Notes: generated by a model not told the origin, from the sequence alone. DNA of 64,000 nucleotides from an uncultured Paracoccaceae bacterium (GCA_947498985.1 CANMMF010000008.1:1-64000); one strand, 5' to 3'. Counted from the stretch's first letter, positions 1 to 9,721 are shown. Made by a program: numbers and translations.

Positions 1-63
1 GGAAAGCATCGTGCCAATAGACCAGAGGCCCACGATGCACTAACAATCAAACCGGACCACCCG

Positions 64-951
64 ATGGGGGCACGCCAGGTGATGCTGAACCCCGATGGGC
101 GGCTCTGGATCGACCGATTGGCCAACGGTCTGGCAGACACTGGCGCGGTGCTGTCTCCCGCCGATGGCGAACGCATCATCCGGCTTGTCGCGCATCATGT
201 CGGCGCGGAAGTCCATCCCGCGGCCCCGCGTGTCTCCGCGGAATTACCGGGAAGCGGTGAACGCTTCGAGGGCCTGCTGCCGCCAGTCGTGTCTGCGCCA
301 ACCTTTGCCATTCGCAAGCCTACCGTCGCGGTGTTTACCCTCGAGGACTATGTCGCAAAGGGAATTCTCTCCTCAGATGCGGCTGCGCAGTTGCGCGACG
401 CGGTCACCAGCCGGGCCAATATCCTCGTCGCGGGCGGAACCTCCACCGGCAAGACGACCCTGACCAACGCGCTCTTGGCGGAGGTGGCTAAAAGCTCCGA
501 CCGCGTGGTCCTGATCGAAGATACGCGCGAACTGCAATGCCTGACCCCCAACCTCGTGGCCCTGCGCACAAAGGACGGGGTGGCGACCCTCTCCGATCTC
601 GTGCGCGCGTCCCTACGGCTCCGTCCAGATCGTATTCCAATTGGTGAGGTACGCGGCCCGGAAGCGCTGGACCTGCTCAAGGCCTGGGGCACCGGTCATC
701 CGGGCGGGATCGGCACGATCCACGCGGGGTCCGCCATCGGCGCGCTGCGGCGGCTCGAACAGCTAGTCCAGGAAGCGGTTGTAACCGTCCCGCGCGCGCT
801 GATCGCAGAAACCATTGACCTGATCGCCGTTCTGTCCGGACGGGGGGCCGAGCGTCGCCTCTCCGAGTTGGCGCGTGTCACCGGCCTGACCGCCTCGGGC
901 GATTACGCCCTCACTCCCCTTTTCCCAAAAACACAAGGAAGCCATCCATGA
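64..951 (+). CDS. trbB: TrbB conjugal transfer ATPase (5' end uncertain)
   Basis: This is a VirB11/PilT-type traffic ATPase that powers the type IV secretion apparatus of conjugation at the inner membrane. The Walker A motif GGTSTGKTT lies at about residues 124-132, followed by the Asp box (VVLIEDTRE) and a Walker B/His-box stretch (IPIGEVRG, then [14 protein letters not shown]), all typical of TrbB. At 295 residues it is slightly short for the family: the conserved MLNPDGRLW block normally sits some 30-50 residues in, but here it is at residue 7. The same frame stays open to base 1, so the true start may lie left of the window, or the N-terminus may have been altered by rearrangement. The ATG at 64 has no clear Shine-Dalgarno. 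The stop overlaps the trbC start (ATGA). Confidence 0.93.
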   Translation: MGARQVMLNPDGRLWIDRLANGLADTGAVLSPADGERIIRLVAHHVGAEVHPAAPRVSAELPGSGERFEGLLPPVVSAPTFAIRKPTVAVFTLEDYVAKGILSSDAAAQLRDAVTSRANILVAGGTSTGKTTLTNALLAEVAKSSDRVVLIEDTRELQCLTPNLVALRTKDGVATLSDLVRASLRLRPDRIPIGEVRGPEALDLLKAWGTGHPGGIGTIHAGSAIGALRRLEQLVQEAVVTVPRALIAETIDLIAVLSGRGAERRLSELARVTGLTASGDYALTPLFPKTQGSHP

Positions 952-1274
952 CCCTTCTGCCATCAATTCGCACAGCCTTTGGCGCAACCGCGCTCGGCCT
1001 CGTCGTCTTCGCCCTGCCTGAGCCGGCGCTCGCCGCCGGGTCCGGCATGCCATGGGAAGCCCCCCTGCAAACCATCCTCGAGTCGATCGAAGGCCCGGTC
1101 GCCAAGATCGTCGCGGTGATCATCATCATCGTCACAGGGCTGACGCTGGCCTTTGGCGACAGTTCGGGCGGGTTCCGGCGGTTGGTGCAGATCGTTTTCG
1201 GTCTGTCCATCGCCTTCGCGGCCTCGAGCTTCTTCCTCTCCTTCTTCTCCTTCGGCGGCGGAGCGCTCATCTGA
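948..1274 (+). CDS. trbC: TrbC, conjugal pilin-like protein
   Basis: A 108-residue VirB2-like pilin subunit. It has an N-terminal signal/hydrophobic segment ending around PEPALAA (residues ~1-30). Two hydrophobic helices follow: one rich in I/V (KIVAVIIIIVTGLTLAFG), the other F/S-rich near the C-terminus (AASSFFLSFFSF). This is the usual TrbC/VirB2 layout, in which the processed and often cyclised peptide forms the pilus. The start overlaps the trbB stop and the stop overlaps the trbD start (TGATG), so the genes are probably translationally coupled. Identification rests on size, topology and position in the trb order. Confidence 0.9.
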   Translation: MTLLPSIRTAFGATALGLVVFALPEPALAAGSGMPWEAPLQTILESIEGPVAKIVAVIIIIVTGLTLAFGDSSGGFRRLVQIVFGLSIAFAASSFFLSFFSFGGGALI

Positions 1275-1543
1275 TGGAGAACCCCAACGACATTCCCGGC
1301 TATTTCGCGCCAGTGCACCGTGCCTTGATCGATCCGATCCTGCTGGCCGGTGCGCCGCGCACCATCGCCATTGCCAACGGCACCCTGGCGGCCGCCATCG
1401 GGCTAGGCTTGCGGCTCTGGCTCGTAGGCCTAGCATTTTGGCTGGTCGGCCACCTCTTCGCAGTCTGGGCCGCGAAGCGAGACGCACAGATCGCCGAAGT
1501 GGCGCGGCGGCATCTCCGTTATCCGTCCTGGTTCGGGGTCTGA
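1274..1543 (+). CDS. trbD: TrbD, VirB3-like membrane protein
   Basis: The predicted product has 89 residues starting MENPNDIPGYFAPVHRAL, a typical TrbD/VirB3 opening. Two closely spaced hydrophobic stretches follow (around residues 30-62), then a basic C-terminus (YPSWFGV end). VirB3 proteins sit in the inner membrane beside the VirB4 ATPase, and here trbE follows four bases downstream. The ATG at 1274 was chosen over the longer in-frame opening because it abuts the trbC stop and gives the family length. Confidence 0.88.
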   Translation: MENPNDIPGYFAPVHRALIDPILLAGAPRTIAIANGTLAAAIGLGLRLWLVGLAFWLVGHLFAVWAAKRDAQIAEVARRHLRYPSWFGV

Positions 1544-1547
1544 GCCG

Positions 1548-4028
1548 ATGATGCGTCTGGCCGAATACCGCTCCAAATCCGCCCTACTGGCCGATTTTCT
1601 GCCCTGGGCTGCATTGATCGCGCCCGGAGTCATTCTGAACAAGGACGGCAGCCTGCAACGCACAGCGCGGTTTCGGGGGCCGGATCTGGATTCCGCCACG
1701 CCCGCCGAACTGGTCGCCACATCAGCCCGGCTCAACAGCGCGTTGCGACGGCTTGGCTCCGGCTGGGCCGTCTTCGTGGAAGCGCAACGGATCCCGGCGC
1801 AGGATTACCCCGCCTCCGAGTTTCCCGATCCGGTCTCGGCCCTTGTCGATGCCGAACGGCGCGCGCAGTTCGAAGAAGCGGGTGCACATTTCGAGAGCGC
1901 CTATTTCCTGACGCTGGTCTGGATGCCGCCCGCCGACGACGCGAGCCGCGCCGAAGGCTGGCTGCTCGAAAACGCGCCGGATCGCAGCACCAAGCCACAG
2001 GATATGATCTCCAGCCTTGCCGGCCGCGCCGACCGGCTGACCGATCTGCTGGACGGGTTCATGCCGGAGATCGCCTGGCTTTCAGATGAAGAGACCCTGA
2101 CCTACCTGCATTCGACCGTTTCGACGCGGCGGCAACGCGTCCGCGTCCCGGAGGTGCCGATGCATCTCGACGCCGTGCTGGCCGATGATCCGTTGGTAGG
2201 TGGGCTGACACCCCGGCTCGGAGCCGCGCATCTCAAGACCCTGACCATCATCGGCCTGCCGAGCGCCACCTGGCCTGGGCTCCTCGACGAGTTGAACGGG
2301 CAAGGCTTCGCGTATCGCTGGTGCACCCGTGCGATCTGCCTCGACAAGACGGATGCCGCGCGGGTGTTTACCCGCATTCGCAGGCAATGGTTCGCCAAGC
2401 GCAAGTCGGTGGCCGCGATCCTCAAGGAGGTGATGACCAACGAGGCCTCGACGTTGCTCGACAGCGACGCGGCCAACAAGGCAGCGGATGCGGACGAGGC
2501 GCTGCAGGAACTCGGCGCCGATATAGCGGGCGCGGCGTACGTCACCGCAACGATTACCGTCTGGGACGAGGACGCGGCAGCCGCCGAGGCCAAGCTCAAG
2601 GCCGCAGAGAAGATCGTGCAGGGGCGCGATTTCACCTGCATCCCAAAAACCTTGAACGCGCTCGAGGCCTGGCTCGGCTCCCTACCTGGGCATCTCTACG
2701 CCAATGTCCGACAGCCCCCGATCTCGACCCTGAACCTCGCCCATATGATCCCGATCTCTGCGGTCTGGGCAGGGCCGGACCGGAACGACCACCTCGACGG
2801 CCCGCCGCTGTTTCACGCCGAAACCGACGGCACGACCCCGTTTCGCTTCTCCACCCATGTGGGCGATGTCGGCCATACCTTGATCGTCGGCCCGACCGGG
2901 GCGGGCAAATCAGTCCTTCTAGCGTTGATGGCGCTGCAATTCCGGCGCTATGCCAGTGCGCAGGTCTTCGCCTTCGATTTCGGCGGCTCGATCCGCTGCG
3001 CCACGCTCGCCATGGGCGGGGACTGCGAAAACCTCGGAGAGGCGCTGGCCGACGAGGAACCGGCGGTTCAACTGCAGCCACTGGCGCGGATCGACGACGC
3101 GGCGGAACGTGCTTGGGCGCAGGACTGGCTCGCGAGAATCCTCGGACGGGAAGGCGCGGCGATCGACCCGGCGGCGCGGGACCATCTCTGGTCGGCACTG
3201 ACCTCGCTCGCCTCAGCCCCGCGCGAGGAACGCACGCTGACTGGCCTTTCCGTCCTGCTACAATCAACCGAACTCAAACGCGCGCTCAAACCCTACTGTT
3301 TGGGCGGCCCCTTCGGCCGGCTTCTGGATGCCGAGACGGAGGACCTGGGCAGCGCTGAGGTGCTGGCGTTCGAGACCGAAGGGCTGATCGGCTCACCCGC
3401 CGCACCCGCCGTGCTGGCCTATCTCTTCCACCGGATCGAGGCGCGGCTCGACGGGCGGCCCACGATGATCCTGATCGACGAGGGCTGGCTGGCGCTAGAC
3501 GATGCCAATTTCGGCGGGCAGCTGCGCGAATGGCTGAAGACGCTGAGAAAGAAGAACGCCTCGGTGATCTTCGCCACCCAATCGCTGGCCGATATCGACG
3601 GGTCCCTCATCGCACCCGCCATTGTCGAGAGCTGCCCCACGCGGATCTTCCTTCCCAACGAGCGCGCCTTCGAGCCCCAGATCGCCCGGATCTACCAGAA
3701 CTTCGGGCTGAACGACCACCAGATCGACATTGTCGCCCGCGCGACGCCGAAGCGCGACTACTACTGCCAGTCGCGGCGGGGCAACCGGCTCTTCTCGCTG
3801 GGCCTTGGCGAGGTGGCGCTGGCCTTCACCGCCGCCTCCTCAAAGACCGACCAGACCGCCATCACCGAGTTGCTCGCCACCCATGGCCGGGACGGCTTCG
3901 CCGCCGCCTGGCTACGCCATCGCGGTCTTGATTGGGCCATCGACCTGCTCGGGGCCGACATCGCACCAGCAGATCCAGAACCCCAACCCACCGACCAGAA
4001 GGAGAAAAAACATGACCCGCAATCCTGA
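1548..4028 (+). CDS. trbE: TrbE, VirB4-type conjugation ATPase
   Basis: An 826-residue VirB4/CagE ATPase that energises pilus biogenesis and substrate transfer. The N-terminal half is the CagE/TrbE/VirB family domain. The C-terminal half is a RecA-like motor with Walker A GPTGAGKS at about residues 448-455 and Walker B MILIDEGW near residue 640, followed by the FATQSLADI motif of VirB4 proteins. Full length for the family (about 800-820). It starts four bases after trbD, and its last 17 bases overlap trbJ. No truncation or frame break is seen. Confidence 0.95.
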   Translation: MMRLAEYRSKSALLADFLPWAALIAPGVILNKDGSLQRTARFRGPDLDSATPAELVATSARLNSALRRLGSGWAVFVEAQRIPAQDYPASEFPDPVSALVDAERRAQFEEAGAHFESAYFLTLVWMPPADDASRAEGWLLENAPDRSTKPQDMISSLAGRADRLTDLLDGFMPEIAWLSDEETLTYLHSTVSTRRQRVRVPEVPMHLDAVLADDPLVGGLTPRLGAAHLKTLTIIGLPSATWPGLLDELNGQGFAYRWCTRAICLDKTDAARVFTRIRRQWFAKRKSVAAILKEVMTNEASTLLDSDAANKAADADEALQELGADIAGAAYVTATITVWDEDAAAAEAKLKAAEKIVQGRDFTCIPKTLNALEAWLGSLPGHLYANVRQPPISTLNLAHMIPISAVWAGPDRNDHLDGPPLFHAETDGTTPFRFSTHVGDVGHTLIVGPTGAGKSVLLALMALQFRRYASAQVFAFDFGGSIRCATLAMGGDCENLGEALADEEPAVQLQPLARIDDAAERAWAQDWLARILGREGAAIDPAARDHLWSALTSLASAPREERTLTGLSVLLQSTELKRALKPYCLGGPFGRLLDAETEDLGSAEVLAFETEGLIGSPAAPAVLAYLFHRIEARLDGRPTMILIDEGWLALDDANFGGQLREWLKTLRKKNASVIFATQSLADIDGSLIAPAIVESCPTRIFLPNERAFEPQIARIYQNFGLNDHQIDIVARATPKRDYYCQSRRGNRLFSLGLGEVALAFTAASSKTDQTAITELLATHGRDGFAAAWLRHRGLDWAIDLLGADIAPADPEPQPTDQKEKKHDPQS

Positions 4029-4794
4029 GCGCCCTGTCCGGCCCCGCAAACTCGCCGCCGCATTGATGGCCAGCGCCCTCGTCCTGACACCGGTTCTATC
4101 GACACCGGCCCAGGCTTTTTTCTTCGGCGGCGGCGGGCGGATCGTCTACGACCCGCAAAACCATGCCGAAAACACCCTCTCGGCCGCGCGCGCGCTGGAG
4201 CAGATCAACAACCAGATCGCGCAGATCCAGAACCAGGCGCAGATGCTGATGAACGATGCGCTGAACCTCGCGAACTTGCCGCATTCGTCGCTGGCGCAGC
4301 TCCAGGACGCCATCGGCGAAACGCAGCGCCTGTTGGCCGATGCCCAGAGTCTCGCCTTCGACGTGGCCAGCATCGAACAGGCCTTCATGCAGGACTACGG
4401 CACTGCCGCGGCGCAGGGCGATTTCGACGCGATGATCGCAGGCGCGCGCGAGCGGTGGGAGACCTCCGTCGCGGGCTTCGAGGACGCGCTGCGCGTCCAA
4501 GCCGGGGTCGTGGGCAATATCGACGGCGCACGCACCCAGATGGAGGCGCTCATCCGCGAAAGCCAAGGGGCCGTTGGGGCCCTGCAGGTTGCCCAGGCCG
4601 GGAACCAGCTCCTCGCCCTGCAATCGACGCAGATCGCCGATCTTACCGCCGCCATCGCCGCCCAGAACCGGGCCGAAGCGCTGGAAGCTGCCCGGATCGC
4701 GTCGGCCGAGGCGCAGGGTCGTGAGAACCTCGCCCGGTTCCTCGACTATGGCGGCGGCTACTCTCCCGGCACCGTGCGCTTCTTCGGGGATTGA
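4012..4794 (+). CDS. trbJ: TrbJ, VirB5-like periplasmic conjugation protein
   Basis: A 260-residue secreted protein. The signal peptide is followed by an AQA cleavage site at about residue 35, then a phenylalanine/glycine patch (FFFGGGG) and a long Q/A-rich helical region, the pattern of TrbJ/VirB5 minor pilus components. An AAGGAG Shine-Dalgarno at about 3999 sets the start at 4012. That start lies inside the end of trbE and is preferred over upstream in-frame starts, which would lie in trbE coding sequence. Its position between trbE and the TrbK/TrbL genes matches other trb operons. Confidence 0.92.
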   Translation: MTRNPERPVRPRKLAAALMASALVLTPVLSTPAQAFFFGGGGRIVYDPQNHAENTLSAARALEQINNQIAQIQNQAQMLMNDALNLANLPHSSLAQLQDAIGETQRLLADAQSLAFDVASIEQAFMQDYGTAAAQGDFDAMIAGARERWETSVAGFEDALRVQAGVVGNIDGARTQMEALIRESQGAVGALQVAQAGNQLLALQSTQIADLTAAIAAQNRAEALEAARIASAEAQGRENLARFLDYGGGYSPGTVRFFGD

Positions 4795-4799
4795 GCGTC

Positions 4800-5069
4800 A
4801 TGGCCCTCGATACCGCGCGAACTCTGCGCCTCGTCGCCTTCGGTGTGGGCGGTCTCGCTGCCCTCGCCGCCGCTGTGGAACTCACCCGGACGATCCTGCC
4901 GGAGGAAACAGGGCATGTGGTCACGGATAACGAGCTTCGCAGCACGCTCGCACGCTGCCGTGACCTGACGCCCGAAGACTACGCCACCGACACCGAATGC
5001 CGCGCCGCCTGGGAGGCGGCCCGGCAGCGCTTCTTCGATCTGGCTCCAGAGCCGGCCGGGATGGAGTGA
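4800..5069 (+). CDS. TrbK-like entry-exclusion candidate
   Basis: A small protein of 89 residues with one N-terminal hydrophobic segment (about residues 8-26) and a charged C-terminal domain containing two cysteines (LARCRDLTPEDYATDTECRAAW). The position between trbJ and trbL is where alphaproteobacterial elements carry a TrbK-type entry-exclusion protein, which blocks redundant transfer into cells already holding the element. A TTG at 4791 overlapping the trbJ stop is an alternative start. The functional call rests mainly on synteny, size and topology. Confidence 0.7.
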   Translation: MALDTARTLRLVAFGVGGLAALAAAVELTRTILPEETGHVVTDNELRSTLARCRDLTPEDYATDTECRAAWEAARQRFFDLAPEPAGME

Positions 5070-5073
5070 AGCC

Positions 5074-6360
5074 ATGGGCGGCGTCAGTGTCATCGACCGG
5101 TTTCTCGAGGTCTTCGCCTCCTACATCGATTCCGGCTTCGGACTTCTCGGTGGCGACGTCGCCTTCCTCGCCACCACGCTGATCGTCATCGACATCACGC
5201 TGGCCGCGCTGTTCTGGGCCTGGGGTACGGATGACGACATCATTGCCCGGCTGGTGAAGAAGACCCTCTTTGTGGGGGTCTTCGCCTATATCATCGGCAA
5301 CTGGAACACGCTGGCCCGGATCGTTTTCGACAGTTTCGCGGGCCTTGGCCTGGTCGCCACCGGCGGCACGATCTCCGCCGGTGAATTGCTTCAGCCGGGG
5401 CGCATCGCGCAGGTCGGGCTCGAGGCCGGGCAGCCGATCCTCGCCTCCATCGCCGACCTCTCCGGGTTCGTCGCCGTCTTCGAGAACTTCATCCAGATTG
5501 GGATCCTGTTTTTCGCGTGGCTGGTGGTTCTGCTGTCGTTCTTCATCCTCGCGATCCAGCTTTTTGTCACCCTGATCGAATTCAAGCTGGCCACGCTGGC
5601 AGGCTTCATCCTCGTGCCCTTCGGCCTGTTCAACAAGACCGCCTTCATGGCCGAACGCGTGCTGGGTCTCGTCATTTCCTCCGGCGTCAAGGTGCTGGTG
5701 CTGGCAGTAATCGTCGGCATCGGGTCGACCATCTTCAACGAGTTCACCGCCGGATTTGCGGGCGAGCCCACGATCAACGACGCGATGTCGGTGGTCCTCG
5801 GCGCGCTGGCGCTCCTCGCCCTCGGTATCTTCGGGCCCGGCATCGCCAATGGCATCGTGTCGGGCGGACCGCAGCTTGGTGCAGGCGCGGCGGTCGGGAC
5901 CGGCATTGCCGCGGGCGGGGCTGCGGTCGCCGGTGTCGCCGGGACCCGGATGGCGCTTGGCACCGGTGGCGCGGCCTTGCGTGGTGCCAGCGCGGTCGGC
6001 AGCGGAACCGCCACTGCATACCAGCTTGGCGCGGCCTCGCGCAGCACTGCATTGGGCAAGTCCGTCGGTGGCGTGGCCGCAGTCGGCAAGACCGGTGCCG
6101 TCGCCGCGTTCAGCCCGCTCCGGCGCGCGATATCGGACGGCGCGCAGTCCGGCGCCCGCGCAGCCTATGCCGCCACCGGGGGACGCATGGCTGGTGGCGC
6201 ACTGCCCTCCCCGGCCAAAGACGGCCCGCCCGACTGGGCGCGCCGGATGAAGCGCCAGCAATCCCTCCAGCACGGCCTCTCGACGGCCGCCCATGCGCTC
6301 CGCTCCGGCGATCATGGCGGTGGCGGCACGGTCGTCAGCCTCTCCGTAAGGTCCTCCTGA
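5074..6360 (+). CDS. trbL: TrbL, VirB6-like inner-membrane channel protein
   Basis: A 428-residue polytopic membrane protein of the TrbL/VirB6 family. At least six hydrophobic helices lie between about residues 20 and 260, then a long Gly/Ala-rich, low-complexity C-terminal tail (about 265-428), as is usual for TrbL. It forms part of the inner-membrane translocation pore. The N-terminal VIDRFLEVFASYIDSGFGLL motif matches the family. It starts four bases after the trbK-like gene and its stop overlaps the trbF ATG. Confidence 0.93.
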   Translation: MGGVSVIDRFLEVFASYIDSGFGLLGGDVAFLATTLIVIDITLAALFWAWGTDDDIIARLVKKTLFVGVFAYIIGNWNTLARIVFDSFAGLGLVATGGTISAGELLQPGRIAQVGLEAGQPILASIADLSGFVAVFENFIQIGILFFAWLVVLLSFFILAIQLFVTLIEFKLATLAGFILVPFGLFNKTAFMAERVLGLVISSGVKVLVLAVIVGIGSTIFNEFTAGFAGEPTINDAMSVVLGALALLALGIFGPGIANGIVSGGPQLGAGAAVGTGIAAGGAAVAGVAGTRMALGTGGAALRGASAVGSGTATAYQLGAASRSTALGKSVGGVAAVGKTGAVAAFSPLRRAISDGAQSGARAAYAATGGRMAGGALPSPAKDGPPDWARRMKRQQSLQHGLSTAAHALRSGDHGGGGTVVSLSVRSS

Positions 6361-7043
6361 TGTTCCGACGCCCCAGTGTCCGCTACGGCACCACGCCCGA
6401 ACCCGTCACCCCCTACCAAATGGCCTCCCAGGTCTGGGACGAGCGCATCGGCTCGGCCCGCGTCCAGGCCCGCAACTGGCGCCTCATGGCAATGGGCTGC
6501 CTTGCCCTGTCGGCCGGGCTCAGCGCGGCGCTCGCCTGGCAATCGACACGCAGCAGCGTCGTCCCTTACGTGGTCGAGGTCGACAGTCTTGGCGCGGCAC
6601 AGGCCGGCGCCCCGGCGCTCGCCGAGTATCGCCCCACCGATCCACAGATCGCCTGGCATCTTTCCCGCTTCGTCGAGCATGTCCGGCAGGTCCCGGCCGA
6701 TCCCATCGTGCTGCGTCAGAACTGGCTGCGCGCCTACGATTTCGCCACGGATCGCGGAGCGATTGCGCTGAACGACTATGCCCGCGTGAACGATCCCTTC
6801 GCCCTCGTCGGCGACACGCAGGTTTCCGTCGAGGTGTCGAGCGTCATCCGTGCATCAGAGTCGAGCTTCCGTGTCGCCTGGATCGAACGGCGCTATGAGA
6901 ACGGTCAACTCGCCACAACCGAACGCTGGACCGCCATCCTGAGCGTCGTGATCCAGCCCCCGCGCGATGCGGAGCGCCTGCGGGCCAACCCGCTCGGCGT
7001 CTATGTCCATGCCATCAACTGGTCGAGGGAGAATGCCCAATGA
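6360..7043 (+). CDS. trbF: TrbF, VirB8-like assembly factor
   Basis: A 227-residue bitopic protein with a short cytoplasmic N-terminus containing NPYQ-like TPYQMASQVWDERIGS, a single transmembrane helix at about residues 42-60, and a periplasmic NTF2-like VirB8 domain. VirB8 proteins nucleate assembly of the secretion channel. The ATG at 6360 overlaps the trbL stop (TGATG) and gives the family length; longer in-frame openings upstream are inside trbL. The stop overlaps the trbG start. Confidence 0.93.
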   Translation: MFRRPSVRYGTTPEPVTPYQMASQVWDERIGSARVQARNWRLMAMGCLALSAGLSAALAWQSTRSSVVPYVVEVDSLGAAQAGAPALAEYRPTDPQIAWHLSRFVEHVRQVPADPIVLRQNWLRAYDFATDRGAIALNDYARVNDPFALVGDTQVSVEVSSVIRASESSFRVAWIERRYENGQLATTERWTAILSVVIQPPRDAERLRANPLGVYVHAINWSRENAQ

Positions 7044-8020
7044 GACGACTTCGCCCCATCCCCGTTCTTCTCCTCGCGGCCACCGCGCTGACCGCCTGCA
7101 CAGGGCAACGCCCGCCCGAAATCGCCTATGACGACCACGTTCCGGCCTTCGCTCCGCCGCCGGCGCCACCCCCGGCCGAGGGGCCGCCCCGCCCCGTCCA
7201 CACGCCGCCAAGCTGGACGCCCTCCCGAGGCGGCGATCCGGAAGCGGATACGCCCGAGGCGCGCATCATCGCTGCCAATGCCGCCGCCCGGGTCGAACCC
7301 CGCCAGCAGGGCTATTACAACGCCATGCAGGTTTTTCCGTGGAGCGAAGGCGCGCTCTACCAGATCTACGCCGCCCCCGGGCAGATCACGAATATCGCGC
7401 TCGAACCCGGTGAACGCCTGACCGGCCCCGGCCCGATCGCGGCGGGCGACACCGCGCGCTGGATCTTTGGCGACACCACGAGCGGCGCAGGCCGCAGCGA
7501 ACGCGTCCATATCCTTGTGAAACCCACCCGCCCCGACATCTCCACCAATCTCGTCGTCAACACCGACCGGCGCAGCTATCACATCGAATTGCACGCCGAC
7601 GAGGAGACCTGGATGCCCAGCGTCGCCTGGGCCTATCCGGAGGTGCGCGCCACGCCCCGCGCCCCAACCGTCCGTCGCCCGGCGATGCCGCCCGCGGGCG
7701 AGCGGCACTACCGCTACGGCTTGCAGGGCGATGCCCCACCCTGGCGGCCGGTCTCGGTCTTCGACGACAGGCGCCGTGTCTATGTCGTGTTTCCACCTGG
7801 CATCGTCCAAGGCGAAATGCCCCCGCTCTTCGTGATCGGCCCGGATGGGCGTGGCCAGATCGTCAACACCCGCGTGCTCGACAATGTACTGATCGTAGAT
7901 CGTCTGTTCGGCGCGGCGGAGCTGCGTCTCGGCGAAAGGCAGCAACAGGTCGTACGGATCGTAAGGACGGATAGCGATCAGCGCCCGCCGCGCGCGCCAC
8001 AGCCGGAGGCGGAGCGATGA
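7040..8020 (+). CDS. trbG: TrbG, VirB9-like outer-membrane complex lipoprotein
   Basis: A 326-residue VirB9/TrbG protein. The N-terminus has a lipobox (LTAC, Cys at about residue 20), indicating an outer-membrane lipoprotein. A proline-rich linker (about 35-75) precedes the VirB9 beta domain, with typical segments such as the SYHIELHADEETWMP stretch and the C-terminal NTRVLDNVLIVDRLF. It joins TrbI in the outer-membrane core complex. Both ends overlap neighbouring genes by four bases. Confidence 0.93.
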   Translation: MRRLRPIPVLLLAATALTACTGQRPPEIAYDDHVPAFAPPPAPPPAEGPPRPVHTPPSWTPSRGGDPEADTPEARIIAANAAARVEPRQQGYYNAMQVFPWSEGALYQIYAAPGQITNIALEPGERLTGPGPIAAGDTARWIFGDTTSGAGRSERVHILVKPTRPDISTNLVVNTDRRSYHIELHADEETWMPSVAWAYPEVRATPRAPTVRRPAMPPAGERHYRYGLQGDAPPWRPVSVFDDRRRVYVVFPPGIVQGEMPPLFVIGPDGRGQIVNTRVLDNVLIVDRLFGAAELRLGERQQQVVRIVRTDSDQRPPRAPQPEAER

Positions 8021-9216
8021 CACAAACCCCTGATATGCAAGAGCCGACACGGACCGAGGAAGACATCGCGCAGGAGCTCCGTCTCAGGCCCGATCCGCCC
8101 CGTGTCATGCGCCTGTCCCGCCGGGCCATCGCCCTTGCCACCGCAATCGGCGGTCTGGGTTTGGGCGCGATCCTGATCGTGGCCCTGCAGAACAACAGGC
8201 AGGAGGGCACCCAGACCGAGCTCTTTTCCACCGAACGTATTCAGGCGGCTGAAGGGCTGTCGACGCTACCGCGGGATTACGCCGATGTCCCACGTCTCGG
8301 CCCGCCCTTGCCCGGTGAACTGGGCCGCGCCATCCTTGGGGCGCAAGATCGTGGCCAGCCGGTCCCGGCACCGCCCCTTTCCGGTCCGTTGGCCCCCACA
8401 GTCGATCCGGAAGAACAACGCCGCCTTCAGGCACTCGACGCCGCCCGGCTCAGCGCACTTTTCGCCGAGGCGCAAACCGTGCCGCGTGGCGGAGCACAGG
8501 CCACACCGACGCCCCCCACGACCGGCGCGCTCTTCCCCTCCACTTTGGGCAGCCCGACGGCAAGCGATCCGATTTCGAGCCGGGAGGCGTTCCTCACGCG
8601 TCCCGGGGACACGGACACCGTCAATGCGCAGCGCATGGTGCCGCCACCCAGCCCCTACATCCTGCAGGCCGGAACGGTGATCCCGGCGGCCCTGATCACC
8701 GGCCTGCGCTCCGACCTACCTGGCCAAATCTCGGCTCAGGTGACTGGAGACGTCTATGACAGCCCGTCCGGGCGATACCTGCTGATCCCACAAGGCGCGC
8801 GCCTGCTGGGAGAATATGACAGCCGCATCGCGTCCGGGCAAAGCCGCCTGCTCCTCGTCTGGACCCGCCTCATCCTTCCGGATGGTCGCTCCATTGTGCT
8901 GGAACGCGCGCCCGGCACTGACGGAACAGGCGCGTCCGGCCTGCAGGACCGGGTCAACTATCATTGGAGTCGCGTCTTCCTCGCCGCAGGCCTCGCCACG
9001 ATCCTGAACCTCGGCCTGGAAAGCGGGGCCGACAGCGAGGATGACGTCGCCCGTGCCATCCGCGAGGCCGCGCAAGACACGATCGGACGGACCGGAGACG
9101 AGATCGTCCGGCAGCAGCTCGCCGTCCCGCCGACACTGACCATCCGCCCGGGCTTCCCCGTCCGCGTCATGGTCACACGCGATTTGATCCTCGAGCCCTT
9201 GGGAGAAGTCCGATGA
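8017..9216 (+). CDS. trbI: TrbI, VirB10-like core-complex protein
   Basis: A 399-residue VirB10/TrbI protein spanning the envelope. It has a cytoplasmic N-terminal region, one inner-membrane helix at about residues 37-57, a proline-rich periplasmic linker, and a C-terminal VirB10 beta-barrel domain. That domain carries the characteristic ILQAGTVIPAALITGLRSDLPG, LIPQGARLLGEYDS and PGFPVRVMVTRDLIL segments. The order trbG-trbI is universal in this operon type. The stop overlaps the DUF2274 gene. Confidence 0.94.
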   Translation: MTQTPDMQEPTRTEEDIAQELRLRPDPPRVMRLSRRAIALATAIGGLGLGAILIVALQNNRQEGTQTELFSTERIQAAEGLSTLPRDYADVPRLGPPLPGELGRAILGAQDRGQPVPAPPLSGPLAPTVDPEEQRRLQALDAARLSALFAEAQTVPRGGAQATPTPPTTGALFPSTLGSPTASDPISSREAFLTRPGDTDTVNAQRMVPPPSPYILQAGTVIPAALITGLRSDLPGQISAQVTGDVYDSPSGRYLLIPQGARLLGEYDSRIASGQSRLLLVWTRLILPDGRSIVLERAPGTDGTGASGLQDRVNYHWSRVFLAAGLATILNLGLESGADSEDDVARAIREAAQDTIGRTGDEIVRQQLAVPPTLTIRPGFPVRVMVTRDLILEPLGEVR

Positions 9217-9485
9217 CGAAGCTGAAGCTTGGCCCGATCCATGACGACAAGCCGGTCAAGCTGACCGTCGAACTTCCCGCCGATGTGCACCGCGATCTCT
9301 GCGACTACGCGGCGGTCCTCGGCCAACAGACCGGACAGGACCTTGAGCCCGCCCGCCTCGTCGCACCCATGCTCGACCGCTTCATGTCAACGGACCGCGG
9401 GTTCGCCGCAGCGCGCAAGACGGGATCGAGGGCGAACCACAAGAAGCCAGACCCATCGAAGCCACTGGATACCGATCAGGGCTAA
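9213..9485 (+). CDS. DUF2274 protein closing the trb operon
   Basis: A 90-residue basic protein. Its KLTVELPADVHRDLCDYAAVLGQQTG segment resembles ribbon-helix-helix proteins and the DUF2274 family, which is regularly encoded directly after trbI in alphaproteobacterial conjugative elements. It starts within the trbI stop (ATGA). It could act as a small DNA-binding regulator, but that is inference from the beta-strand/helix pattern. It is the last gene of the conjugation operon; GC-rich coding style ends here. Confidence 0.8.
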   Translation: MTKLKLGPIHDDKPVKLTVELPADVHRDLCDYAAVLGQQTGQDLEPARLVAPMLDRFMSTDRGFAAARKTGSRANHKKPDPSKPLDTDQG

Positions 9486-9721
9486 GTATTTGTGAAATCG
9501 CAAGTCTCTTGGCAGATCGCATTGCACACGGATCGCACGTCGGTACCCTCGACCGGCCTCAGGCCACTACGAAATCAGTCCGATCCTCCATCGTTTCTGA
9601 TTTGGACGGAAGCTTCCGAAGCGTCACCACGATCAAAGTTGTCTTCGAGGTGAGCCGATGAATCGCTAAATGTGGGCCCACGGTGAAATGCAGCTTTTGG
9701 TTTGTCCTTTTTCTTTTGACG

